Shown: one piece after another, positions 14,000 through 20,939 of the stretch
How positions within the stretch are numbered: the stretch's first letter is position 1
How the letters are laid out: every line of letters starts with the position of its first letter
Assembly: GCF_030151385.1 (NCBI RefSeq)
Contig: NZ_JASLDS010000033.1
Coordinates: 1 to 21,273, forward strand
Source of the DNA: Soonwooa sp.
GTDB lineage: Bacteria > Bacteroidota > Bacteroidia > Flavobacteriales > Weeksellaceae
DNA length: 21,273 nucleotides
Reading direction: 5' to 3'
Notes under the pieces: model-generated
The model's database searches: none
Told to the model about the DNA's origin: nothing
Seen by the model: only the letters and a program-made list of their open reading frames with translations
Translations under genes and position numbers: made by a program

Positions 14000-15448
14000 T
14001 TAAAATTCTGCACTTTTTGGCGTTCTTGGGAAAGGAATCACATCGCGAATATTGGTCATTCCGGTTACGAAAAGCACCAATCTTTCTAGTCCTAAACCGA
14101 ATCCAGCGTGCGGCACAGACCCGAACTTACGTGTATCCAAATACCACCAAAGCTCGTGCTCGTCAACATGCATTTCTTCCATTTTTTGTTTAAGAACATC
14201 TAGACGCGCTTCTCTCTCGGATCCGCCGATAATTTCGCCAATTCCAGGGAACAATACATCCATTGCAGCAACGGTTTTGTTATCTTCGTTCAGCTTCATG
14301 TAGAACGCCTTAATATCTTTCGGATAATCGAACAATACCACTGGACTTTCGAAATGCTTTTCTACTAAGAAACGCTCGTGCTCCGATTGCAAATCTGCTC
14401 CCCAAGCTTCGATTGGATAAGCAAATTTTCCTTTTTTATTCTCTTTTGAGTTTAACAAAATGTCAATCGCTTCAGTATAAGAAACCCTTTTGAAACGCTT
14501 GTTAACAACGTTTTGAAGTTTTTCAATAAGACCTTCTTTAGCTCTTTCTTTTTCTGGTTTTTGTTTTTGCTCTTCTGCAAAACGCTTATCCAAAAATTCT
14601 AAATCGTCTTTGCAGTTTTCTAAACAATAGTTGATCACATATTTTAGGAAATCTTCCGCCAAGTCGATGTTGTCCTCCAAATTATTGAAAGCAACTTCTG
14701 GCTCAATCATCCAAAACTCCGCTAAGTGACGTGTTGTGTTAGAATTCTCAGCACGGAAAGTTGGTCCAAATGTATAAATGCGCCCCAATCCCATCGCTGC
14801 AGTTTCGCCTTCTAACTGACCAGAAACCGTTAAATTGGTTTTTCTACCAAAGAAATCTTGCGTGTAATCGATTTCCCCTTCTTCGTTACGCGGAATATTG
14901 TTAAGGTCAAAGTTGGTAACACCAAACATCTCGCCAGCGCCTTCTGCATCTGCTCCTGTAACAATTGGCGTGTTGATGTAGAAGAATTGATTTTTGTTAA
15001 AATATTGGTGAATCGCAAAACTGACAGCACTTCTAACTCTGAAAACCGCTCCAAAAAGATTGGTTCTGAATCTAAGATGCGCTTGCTCACGCAATTTTTC
15101 TAAACTATGTTTCTTAGGTTGAAGAATCGTTGACTGTAATTCTTCGGTAAAGTTGTCACCAAGAATTGTAATTTTTTTCGCGATTAATTCTACTGTTTGA
15201 CCAGCACCTTGACTTTCCACAACTTCGCCAGTTACTTTAAGAGAAGCTGCTGTGTTGATATTTTTGATAATGTTTTCATCAAAATTTTCGAAGTCTACGA
15301 CCACTTGCAAATTATTGATCGTTGATCCGTCGTTAAGTGCTATAAAACGATTAGAACGGAATGCTCTAACCCAACCGTAAACTGTAATGTCGTGATGTAA
15401 AACTTTCTTGTAATCTGTTAAAAGATCTTTAATTGTTTGCTTTTTCAT
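14000..15448 (-). CDS. asnS: Asparaginyl-tRNA synthetase
   Basis: This 482-residue class IIb synthetase charges tRNA-Asn with asparagine. The N-terminal OB-fold anticodon-binding domain (about 15-100) contains YGWVRAFRSNRFIALNDGS. The catalytic domain shows motif 2 (FGPTFRAENSNTTRHLAEFW, about 227-246), the GGSEREARLD segment (about 408-416) and motif 3 (GFGLGLERLVLF, about 449-460). The ATG at 15448 (MKKQTIKDLL) is preferred to a TTG two codons upstream. A Lys/Glu-rich insertion (about 285-320), usual in Bacteroidota AsnRS, is present. Monocistronic, with TAnnTTTG boxes 20-35 bp upstream and a terminator downstream. PRTPKSAEF at the C-terminus is the normal family ending. Confidence 0.97.
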   Translation of the reverse strand: MKKQTIKDLLTDYKKVLHHDITVYGWVRAFRSNRFIALNDGSTINNLQVVVDFENFDENIIKNINTAASLKVTGEVVESQGAGQTVELIAKKITILGDNFTEELQSTILQPKKHSLEKLREQAHLRFRTNLFGAVFRVRSAVSFAIHQYFNKNQFFYINTPIVTGADAEGAGEMFGVTNFDLNNIPRNEEGEIDYTQDFFGRKTNLTVSGQLEGETAAMGLGRIYTFGPTFRAENSNTTRHLAEFWMIEPEVAFNNLEDNIDLAEDFLKYVINYCLENCKDDLEFLDKRFAEEQKQKPEKERAKEGLIEKLQNVVNKRFKRVSYTEAIDILLNSKENKKGKFAYPIEAWGADLQSEHERFLVEKHFESPVVLFDYPKDIKAFYMKLNEDNKTVAAMDVLFPGIGEIIGGSEREARLDVLKQKMEEMHVDEHELWWYLDTRKFGSVPHAGFGLGLERLVLFVTGMTNIRDVIPFPRTPKSAEF

Positions 15449-15467
15449 TATCAAAAATTAATGTCTG

Positions 15468-15483
15468 CAAAGTTACAAAAATA
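15468..15483 (-). promoter_or_regulatory. Candidate -7 boxes of asnS
   Basis: Two adjacent minus-strand matches to TAnnTTTG: TATTTTTG (15483-15476) and TAACTTTG (15475-15468). Which one is used cannot be told; no clear TTG at the right distance. Confidence 0.4.
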
Positions 15484-15536
15484 CAATGAAGATTAAATCT
15501 GAATATTTGTAAAAATATCGTCCAAAAGCTTACTTA

Positions 15537-15568
15537 TTGAGAAACTTCGTTCAAAAACAATATATTTG
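15537..15568 (+). promoter_or_regulatory. Promoter of the small membrane-protein gene
   Basis: TTG (15537-15539), 21 bp, then TATATTTG (15561-15568), an exact Bacteroidota-type TAnnTTTG. Transcription would begin only a few bases before the ATG at 15582. Confidence 0.6.
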
Positions 15569-15581
15569 CGAAAACATTTTA

Positions 15582-16085
15582 ATGAAATCTTTATCGATAA
15601 AGGGAATTACAGGTGTTAGGACTAGAGATATCCCTAATATTTTGTCCAATCTCCAAGAATATGACAACGACGCAATTGCCATTGCACTGTGCGAAACAAA
15701 AAGACGAGAAGCTCCATTACCAGAAGAAACACAAAAGATTGTTGACAGTTTTTTAGCAACGAATAATGTAAGCGAAAGCGAATTTATTCAGCAATTTTTA
15801 CAAAAAAATGGAGCAGATTCTTACGACGATTTATTTGCAAAAGAAACTTATGAGCCCGAAACGCCAGAATCTCAATTAAGAAAACAAATCGCTCTCGCTC
15901 AATATGAAGCTCATTACAAGAAAGAACAAGCAAGTGGTAGAACTGACATTGTTATCGGTGGCGTTATATTCGCCGTTGGCTTAATTATCACAATTGTCAC
16001 CTTGCAAAGTGGAGGCGGAGTTATAGCTTATGGGGCAATATTCGTTGGTTTTGTAAAAATGGCCAGAGGTTTTACGAAAATCTAA
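15582..16085 (+). CDS. Small membrane protein with two C-terminal helices, unknown function
   Basis: The ATG at 15582 (MKSLSIKGITGVRTRDIPNI) is chosen because a promoter at 15537-15568 overlaps the longer frame, which would start at a TTG. The 167-residue product has a soluble, acidic and helical N-terminal part (about 1-120), with an EPETPESQLRKQIALAQYEA segment before the membrane part. Two hydrophobic helices follow (about 123-141 and 145-163) joined by a QSGGG turn, with no signal peptide. This layout suggests a hairpin in the inner membrane with both ends in the cytoplasm. I do not recognise a named family. It stands alone between asnS (divergent) and the phospholipid synthase gene (convergent). 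Confidence 0.75.
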   Translation: MKSLSIKGITGVRTRDIPNILSNLQEYDNDAIAIALCETKRREAPLPEETQKIVDSFLATNNVSESEFIQQFLQKNGADSYDDLFAKETYEPETPESQLRKQIALAQYEAHYKKEQASGRTDIVIGGVIFAVGLIITIVTLQSGGGVIAYGAIFVGFVKMARGFTKI

Positions 16086-16120
16086 AAGCAAACAATTCCT
16101 TTTCCGTTTCGCTTAAAATA

Positions 16121-16163
16121 TCTCTATGGAATTGATTTTCTAAAAAACACCAATCCATAGAGA
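16121..16163. terminator. Inverted repeat between convergent genes, possible terminator
   Basis: Arms TCTCTATGGA (16121-16130) and TCCATAGAGA (16154-16163) are perfectly complementary across about 23 nt. There is no clear T-run on either side, so termination is only suggested by position: 35 bp past the membrane-protein gene and just past the stop at 16168 of the converging gene. Confidence 0.4.
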
Positions 16164-16167
16164 CTTA

Positions 16168-16767
16168 TCAATTAAATAAAACATTCTTTTTAATAGCTTT
16201 CCCTTGACGAATTTGCCATGCGTGATAGCAACTTGGGATATCATGTTGCCATTTTGGAAGTATCAGAATAATCAAAATCACATCCAGATGTGAGATCAAG
16301 CCCAAAACGACGCACGTCATGAAAGCCCAACCTGCATACTCAAAACCTAACAAACTGGTAAACGCAAGTAGTAAACTCAGTCCCCACATTTTGGATAGAA
16401 AAGCATGTGTACAGGTTTCTTTTCCGAATTTTGCAAAACTTACGATGTAACACAAAGCTTCCATAACGAAGATTAAGATAATCGGAACTTTGTTTTGTTT
16501 AATCAATTCTGGAAAGAGCAAGTAAGTTGCAATACCTATGGATAACCAAAACACCAAATCGGTCTGACTGTCCAATCGTCTTAATTTCTCGGAAGCAACA
16601 CCTGCTTTTCGCGCAATAATTCCGTCAAATATATCGGAAAACAATCCTAAATACATTAAAATCAAAATCGGAATTCGCGCTTCTATCTTTAAATAAAATG
16701 CTAAAACTAAAATAATTGGTGCGCACAGAAATCGAAACGCAATCAATAAGTATGGTATATTTTTCAT
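16168..16767 (-). CDS. CDP-alcohol phosphatidyltransferase family protein
   Basis: This 199-residue integral membrane protein has about six helices. Enzymes of this family transfer a phosphatidyl group from CDP-diacylglycerol (or a related CDP-alcohol) to an alcohol at the inner membrane. The signature D-x2-DG-x2-AR-x8-G-x3-D-x3-D is present as D45, D48-G49, A52-R53, D66 and D70, but the second glycine position is Leu62. All four aspartates that bind metal and substrate are kept, so activity is plausible. The acceptor (glycerol phosphate, inositol, serine or another alcohol) cannot be told. It is the last gene of a three-gene operon, 17 bp after the barrel-like protein. Confidence 0.85.
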   Translation of the reverse strand: MKNIPYLLIAFRFLCAPIILVLAFYLKIEARIPILILMYLGLFSDIFDGIIARKAGVASEKLRRLDSQTDLVFWLSIGIATYLLFPELIKQNKVPIILIFVMEALCYIVSFAKFGKETCTHAFLSKMWGLSLLLAFTSLLGFEYAGWAFMTCVVLGLISHLDVILIILILPKWQHDIPSCYHAWQIRQGKAIKKNVLFN

Positions 16768-16784
16768 CGTTCTTATTTTAAAAA

Positions 16785-17405
16785 TTATAGTTTAACTGAA
16801 AATATTAAATCGACACTCAACTTCTCAAATCGATTTGGAATTTTGTTTCTGTACCAAAAAGAATACGGCGAATAAGAGACCTGTGGCATGATTCCAAAAT
16901 CACCAATCCAGAACCTAAATCCTTGCGCCAGCCGAAAACTAGCGATACTTTCTACATCTACATTAATGACAATTGTGTTAGGATCGTCGGGTTTTGTTCT
17001 TGGCGTATCTGGGATATTTTTACCATCAAAAAACATATTGTCAATCGTCAATTCGGAGATCCACTCAATGTTTTTATTTTTAATTTTAAAATTCTTAACC
17101 ATTCGGGCGCCCAAATTCCAATCAACAATATCTGAGTTAACATCATAGAAAACACCATTTTTTCCATAGACGAAATTATATTTTGCTTGGGTGTATTTTA
17201 TAGAACCTCCCAACTCCAATCTTGCATCATACTCTATTGGATATCGATACCAAAAACCAACCGAAACACCAACATTATTTTTTACAATTCGGTTAGAAAA
17301 ATCAAAAGATGGTGACACTTCAAAAACCAAATGCTTTTCCCTTTTAAGACTATCACTTTGTCCAAATAAACAACTTGATAACAGAATAAATACTAAATAC
17401 TTCAT
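16785..17405 (-). CDS. Probable outer-membrane beta-barrel protein, unknown function
   Basis: The ATG at 17405 (MKYLVFILLSSCLFGQ) is preferred because it gives a clean signal peptide and starts 2 bp after the preceding stop; the frame is open 48 bp further upstream inside the neighbouring gene. The 206-residue product has alternating hydrophobic and polar beta strands (VSVGFWYRYPIEYDARLELG, NLGARMVKNF, AQGFRFWIGDFGI) and ends LSVDLIFSVKL. An aromatic-rich final strand of this kind is usual for small outer-membrane barrels. No named family was recognised. Being co-transcribed with a surface-repeat protein and a phospholipid enzyme suggests an envelope role. Confidence 0.7.
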   Translation of the reverse strand: MKYLVFILLSSCLFGQSDSLKREKHLVFEVSPSFDFSNRIVKNNVGVSVGFWYRYPIEYDARLELGGSIKYTQAKYNFVYGKNGVFYDVNSDIVDWNLGARMVKNFKIKNKNIEWISELTIDNMFFDGKNIPDTPRTKPDDPNTIVINVDVESIASFRLAQGFRFWIGDFGIMPQVSYSPYSFWYRNKIPNRFEKLSVDLIFSVKL

Positions 17406-17407
17406 GG

Positions 17408-18079
17408 CTAAAAATTTATAAATGGCATTGTACGTTTTCCGTTTCGGTTCCAAAAACCTAATTGTAAACCCGAAGTTGATTTCGAAATATTAACCAAGCC
17501 AATTTGGATTCCGAAACCTGTCTGCATGTGGTTGTAGACACCAATCTGCATTCCCTTGAAATCATCAGCCGAATTAAATCCTCCAACATGAAGTCCTCGT
17601 CCACTGCTTGCATGATTTCCAAAAATCGAAACACCAAGTCCATTTAATTCTTCCACGTCATTACTTACAAGGCTTACAAAAGCGCCATTCATATTCATTC
17701 CGTAATTGTACATCGAGATACCAACGCCGCTATTACTCACATCTCTTAGATTACCTGCCAGCGATAGACTTAGTCCATTAACTTGCGCTTTGGTTATTGT
17801 ATTTTGTGCTTTTGAGGTATCGTAAAAACATATCATCAAAAAGCCTAGCGGATTAACATCGAGATTTAACCCATTTATTGTCTGAAAATTCTTTGATTTA
17901 GGACTAAAATCTCCATCGAGACCAATGCCAACTGCAAGTCCATTGACTTCGCTAATGTTAGATGACAATGGTGTGAATGCAATTATTTTTGAAGCACCAC
18001 CTCCAGAACTTGTTACTTCTTGACCAAAAACTGTCAAGCTTGCAAATATTGTGATTAGTATAAAAAAATAGGTTTTCAT
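17408..18079 (-). CDS. Surface repeat protein resembling the LA_2272/LA_2273 type
   Basis: This 223-residue secreted protein starts with a signal peptide (MKTYFFILITIFASLTVFGQ). About ten short repeats of the form G-L/M-x-hydrophobic-G-hydrophobic-x-N follow, such as NGLGVSIFGNH, KGMQIGVYNH, FGIQIGLVNIS and SGLQLGFWNRNGKRTMPFIN. The last repeat and the ending (WNRNGKR-PFIN) are characteristic of a family seen in Flavobacteriia and in Leptospira surface proteins. The repeats probably stack into a small beta solenoid. No lipobox and no T9SS domain is present, so the location is periplasmic or outer membrane. First gene of the operon 18079-16168, divergent from the HTH regulator. Function unknown. 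Confidence 0.72.
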   Translation of the reverse strand: MKTYFFILITIFASLTVFGQEVTSSGGGASKIIAFTPLSSNISEVNGLAVGIGLDGDFSPKSKNFQTINGLNLDVNPLGFLMICFYDTSKAQNTITKAQVNGLSLSLAGNLRDVSNSGVGISMYNYGMNMNGAFVSLVSNDVEELNGLGVSIFGNHASSGRGLHVGGFNSADDFKGMQIGVYNHMQTGFGIQIGLVNISKSTSGLQLGFWNRNGKRTMPFINF

Positions 18080-18104
18080 AATTCTGACTTTTAAAATTCT
18101 ATTT

Positions 18105-18112
18105 CAAAATTA
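18105..18112 (-). promoter_or_regulatory. Candidate -7 box of the envelope operon
   Basis: TAATTTTG on the minus strand matches TAnnTTTG about 26 bp before the ATG at 18079; the -33 element is not clear. Confidence 0.45.
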
Positions 18113-18160
18113 GAGGCAGAATAGAAGATTGTCTATGTGTAAAACATTTAAGTTTTTTAT

Positions 18161-18168
18161 TAAATTTG
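18161..18168 (+). promoter_or_regulatory. Candidate -7 box of the HTH regulator gene
   Basis: TAAATTTG is an exact TAnnTTTG match 16 bp before the ATG at 18185; its last four bases lie inside the palindrome at 18165-18181. Confidence 0.5.
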
Positions 18169-18181
18169 TGAAAATCACAAA
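18165..18181. promoter_or_regulatory. Perfect palindrome over the regulator's own promoter
   Basis: TTTGTGA-AAA-TCACAAA has perfect 7-bp arms and a 3-bp centre. It overlaps the -7 box and ends 3 bp before the start codon. This position suits a repressor site, most simply self-repression by the HTH protein encoded directly behind it. Confidence 0.5.
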
Positions 18182-18184
18182 AAG

Positions 18185-19117
18185 ATGTATCAGGAAGCTT
18201 TACTTCGAGAAATACGAAAAAAAATCGGCGACAAATCCCTCAATGATGAGTTGGCAAACATCCTAAATATCAGTTACGATGCTGCACACCGAAGAAGTTC
18301 GTTGAAGTCAAAATTCAGTTTGGAAGAAGCTATAGAATTAGCAAGATATTATCAAATTTCTTTAGACCAATTTGTCGGAACGCCAAACCAGTTGGTTGTA
18401 CAACGCACACAACCTGTCAAGTCATCTGAGGACTTGCTTAATTATTTTGATAATTCGCTAAAGATTTTGTCTTCGTTTAAAAACAAAAATCAGCACGCAA
18501 AAGTTTATTATTCAGCGAAAGACATTCCATTTTTTTATACAATTTCGGATTCCGTTTTATCGAAATTCAAGTTTTATGTTTGGATGAATCTTCTTAACCA
18601 AGATAAGTTTTTGACCAAGTTCAAAGATTTTGATTTTAAATACTATTCTGAAAGCAACAAAGCATTAGAAGAACTTTATGAACAACAGGAGGTCACCGAA
18701 ATCTGGAACGAAAGTAGCATTTCGAGTATTCTGCAACAGATAAAATTCTATTTTGAAATTGGAATGATCTCTTCAAACGAGGGCGAACTAATCTTAGAAG
18801 ATTTAGAATTGTTATTCGAACGCTTGGAATCGAAAATCGCGGACAACAAAAATTTTGAAATCTACATCAACGAGCTGGTAATCCTTAACAATAGTATTTT
18901 GTTCACCAACGAAACTGAGAATTCATACTTCGTTCCCTTTAGTATGTTTGGCTACATTATGACCAATGACAAAGTAACTTCTGACGATGCCAAAAGTTAC
19001 TTTGAACACCAAATCAAAAATTCAAAATCCTTGAATAATGCTGGAAACCGAGATCGCGCTCTGTTTTTTAATAAAATGAAAAGAAAAATTAATGCATTGA
19101 AAGACGAACTCGTTTAA
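18185..19117 (+). CDS. XRE-like helix-turn-helix regulator
   Basis: This 310-residue cytoplasmic protein has an N-terminal HTH (about 5-60): LLREIRKKIGDKSLNDELAN followed by ILNISYDAAHRRSSLKSKFS, then an EEAIELARYYQISLDQF helix. The rest (about 75-310) is a long helical, acidic region rich in aromatic and charged residues without a named domain. Such HTH-plus-long-helical-region proteins are common in Flavobacteriia. The ATG lies just behind a palindrome that covers the promoter, suggesting autoregulation. It is divergent from the surface-repeat/barrel/phospholipid operon across about 105 bp, so that operon is a candidate target. Confidence 0.8.
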   Translation: MYQEALLREIRKKIGDKSLNDELANILNISYDAAHRRSSLKSKFSLEEAIELARYYQISLDQFVGTPNQLVVQRTQPVKSSEDLLNYFDNSLKILSSFKNKNQHAKVYYSAKDIPFFYTISDSVLSKFKFYVWMNLLNQDKFLTKFKDFDFKYYSESNKALEELYEQQEVTEIWNESSISSILQQIKFYFEIGMISSNEGELILEDLELLFERLESKIADNKNFEIYINELVILNNSILFTNETENSYFVPFSMFGYIMTNDKVTSDDAKSYFEHQIKNSKSLNNAGNRDRALFFNKMKRKINALKDELV

Positions 19118-19139
19118 GTATTTTTTTTAATATTTAAAC
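19112..19139 (+). terminator. AT-rich hairpin at the end of the HTH regulator gene, weak terminator
   Basis: GTTTAAGTATT and AATATTTAAAC pair across a T-rich loop, starting at the stop codon itself. The stem has almost no G-C pairs, so its strength is doubtful. Confidence 0.3.
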
Positions 19140-19251
19140 AACAAAAGATAGACAATAAATTGTTTAAGCTTAAAAGGAAACTTAAATTCATTATGCTCTT
19201 TATTCAAAGTTGTTAAATATTTTATGCTTTTGTGGTTTAGTACTTTTAATC

Positions 19252-19284
19252 TTGTTTAAATAAAATTTCAAAATCTTATCTTAG
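19252..19284 (+). promoter_or_regulatory. Possible promoter of the lipoprotein gene
   Basis: TTG (19252-19254), 22 bp, then TATCTTAG (19277-19284), one mismatch from TAnnTTTG, 17 bp before the ATG. Confidence 0.3.
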
Positions 19285-19301
19285 TTTTTAGAAATACAAT
19301 T

Positions 19302-20384
19302 ATGAAAAACTATCTTCATTTGCTTTTCTTGACTGCAATTACCGTTTCATGTTATTCGCCAAAATCGGACATTGAAGAAGATAAACATCCTGACATTCCG
19401 CACTTTCCGAGTTTTAAAAACAATAATATCAAACTAACAAAAGTTGCGGAATGGACTGCTACAGAACGAAATAGCATCAAGTTTTTATCACGTGGCGACT
19501 ACTTGTATCTTTTTTACTCACCGGAATATCTTCTGAACGATCGTCAAGATTGGAAACTTCTCATTCTTAAAAATGATAAAATCCTACAAAAAGACAGTCT
19601 AAAAACAAATTTTACAATTCAGAATTTGGCTTTTCTTGACAGCAAAAATAATCTTTACGTAAATAGATTTATGTATCAATATCCTGATTATAAAACTAAA
19701 AAAGAGATTCCTATTTTCGACCTTGATGTTATCGCGGAAAAGTATGACAAACAAATGCATCGCGGGGAGCAGGAACGAGATTCGGCGATATTTAACCAAA
19801 TACATCAAGAGCAAAAAGCCTTTCAGGATAAGATGTATTCGCAAATCCAAGACCTGACTTTGGTAAGCAATCCAAGTAATTCTTCAGTCGACCTCGACAA
19901 TTTCTCGTGGGGAACCTTCAATTATTTTTGCAACCTCAACTCAAACGAAGCTTTTTTGTTAAGAGATGGTTTTCTGTCGCCGATATCCACCGAATACACT
20001 AAGTATCAGCCCGATCAACGAAATCTTTTAAAAGAATTAAAACCGAAAATGACGCTTGTCCCAAAAAAGGATATGTTGCAAGATAATTATTACGATACGT
20101 CCAGCATTTTGAAAACAGAATTTAAAACTGCTAAAGATAGCATTGTCACGGGGAATGTTTGGTTTAGCCGCGGAAATCATTATGTTGCTAGCTTTGGTTA
20201 TGCGCCAATCTATATGAAATATTACAATCTCAACCTCAACGGAACAAAGACCGAAACCAAAATAGATCACACCAAAACAGGTATTAGCCACCTCATCGAC
20301 ACTGACTTGGGAACTTATTTAATAATGATAAATAAAAAGGAAAATGTTGGTAAATATGAAGTTTATTTCTTACCGAAAAAATAA
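19302..20384 (+). CDS. Putative lipoprotein, unknown function
   Basis: This 360-residue protein starts MKNYLHLLFLTAITVSCYSP. The signal sequence ends in a TVSC lipobox (Cys17), so it should be lipid-anchored, with Ser-Pro-Lys-Ser after the cysteine. The mature part has alternating beta-rich segments (YLYLFYSPEYLL, WKLLILKNDKIL, LYVNRFMYQYPDY, GTYLIMINKKENVGKYEVYF), hinting at a propeller or beta-sandwich. A charged helix lies in the middle (about 145-185). No catalytic motif or named family was recognised. The gene stands alone between the HTH regulator and rimM; its stop codon directly abuts that of rimM on the other strand. Confidence 0.8.
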   Translation: MKNYLHLLFLTAITVSCYSPKSDIEEDKHPDIPHFPSFKNNNIKLTKVAEWTATERNSIKFLSRGDYLYLFYSPEYLLNDRQDWKLLILKNDKILQKDSLKTNFTIQNLAFLDSKNNLYVNRFMYQYPDYKTKKEIPIFDLDVIAEKYDKQMHRGEQERDSAIFNQIHQEQKAFQDKMYSQIQDLTLVSNPSNSSVDLDNFSWGTFNYFCNLNSNEAFLLRDGFLSPISTEYTKYQPDQRNLLKELKPKMTLVPKKDMLQDNYYDTSSILKTEFKTAKDSIVTGNVWFSRGNHYVASFGYAPIYMKYYNLNLNGTKTETKIDHTKTGISHLIDTDLGTYLIMINKKENVGKYEVYFLPKK

Positions 20385-20927
20385 CTATTCGTCTTTTTTA
20401 TGCTCGCCAAGGAAAACATCCATAAGACCTTCTGGCAACTGCATTTTGATAAATTTTTCGTCGCGATTAACTTCCAAAATCCAATCTTTAATAATCGGAA
20501 TAACAACATCTTTGTCTGCCAATCGTAGCATAAAATAATGTTGCGCTGTTTGGTCGTTAACAGACTGAATGGTACCACAAGTTTTTCCATCTTCTTCATG
20601 GATTTCGAAACCGACAATTTCGTGGTAGTAGAATTGTTTGCCAGAGAGTTTTGGCAAAGTAGAAAGCGGAAGATAGACATCTTTCCCTAGAACTTGGTCA
20701 GCAAGCGTTTCGGTAATATTTTTAAGTAAAATATTAAGCGCATCGGACTTGCTCCAAGATGTTTTTTCAATAAAAAAAGGAACCAATAATCCGTTGATTT
20801 CAACGAATATTGATTCCAATTTATTGTAAAGTTCAGGTTGATCGGTATCCAATTTTAGGATCACGTGACCAGCCAATCCGTGCTTACGCGTAATTCTTCC
20901 TAATAAATAACAGTCTTCTTTACGCAT
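20385..20927 (-). CDS. rimM: Ribosome maturation factor RimM
   Basis: This 180-residue protein assists maturation of the head of the 30S subunit by binding S19. The N-terminal RimM barrel (about 4-88) shows CYLLGRITRKHGLAGHVILK. The C-terminal PRC-barrel domain (about 97-175) shows FYYHEIVGFEIHEEDGKTCG, and VVIPIIKDWILEVN followed by the near-terminal LPEGLMDVFL typical of RimM. The ATG at 20927 is 12 bp after the rpsP stop, in the usual rpsP-rimM order. trmD does not follow: the next gene is a convergent lipoprotein gene whose stop abuts this one, without room for a separate terminator. Confidence 0.95.
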   Translation of the reverse strand: MRKEDCYLLGRITRKHGLAGHVILKLDTDQPELYNKLESIFVEINGLLVPFFIEKTSWSKSDALNILLKNITETLADQVLGKDVYLPLSTLPKLSGKQFYYHEIVGFEIHEEDGKTCGTIQSVNDQTAQHYFMLRLADKDVVIPIIKDWILEVNRDEKFIKMQLPEGLMDVFLGEHKKDE

Positions 20928-20939
20928 AATTTGGGATTC

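Noticed and set aside
15537..15581. N-terminal extension of the small membrane protein
   Set aside because: The extension overlaps an exact TTG-21-TATATTTG promoter; the ATG at 15582 is the natural start.
17406..17453. N-terminal extension of the barrel-like protein into the preceding gene
   Set aside because: The ATG at 17405 gives a proper signal peptide directly at the start; the extension would bury it.
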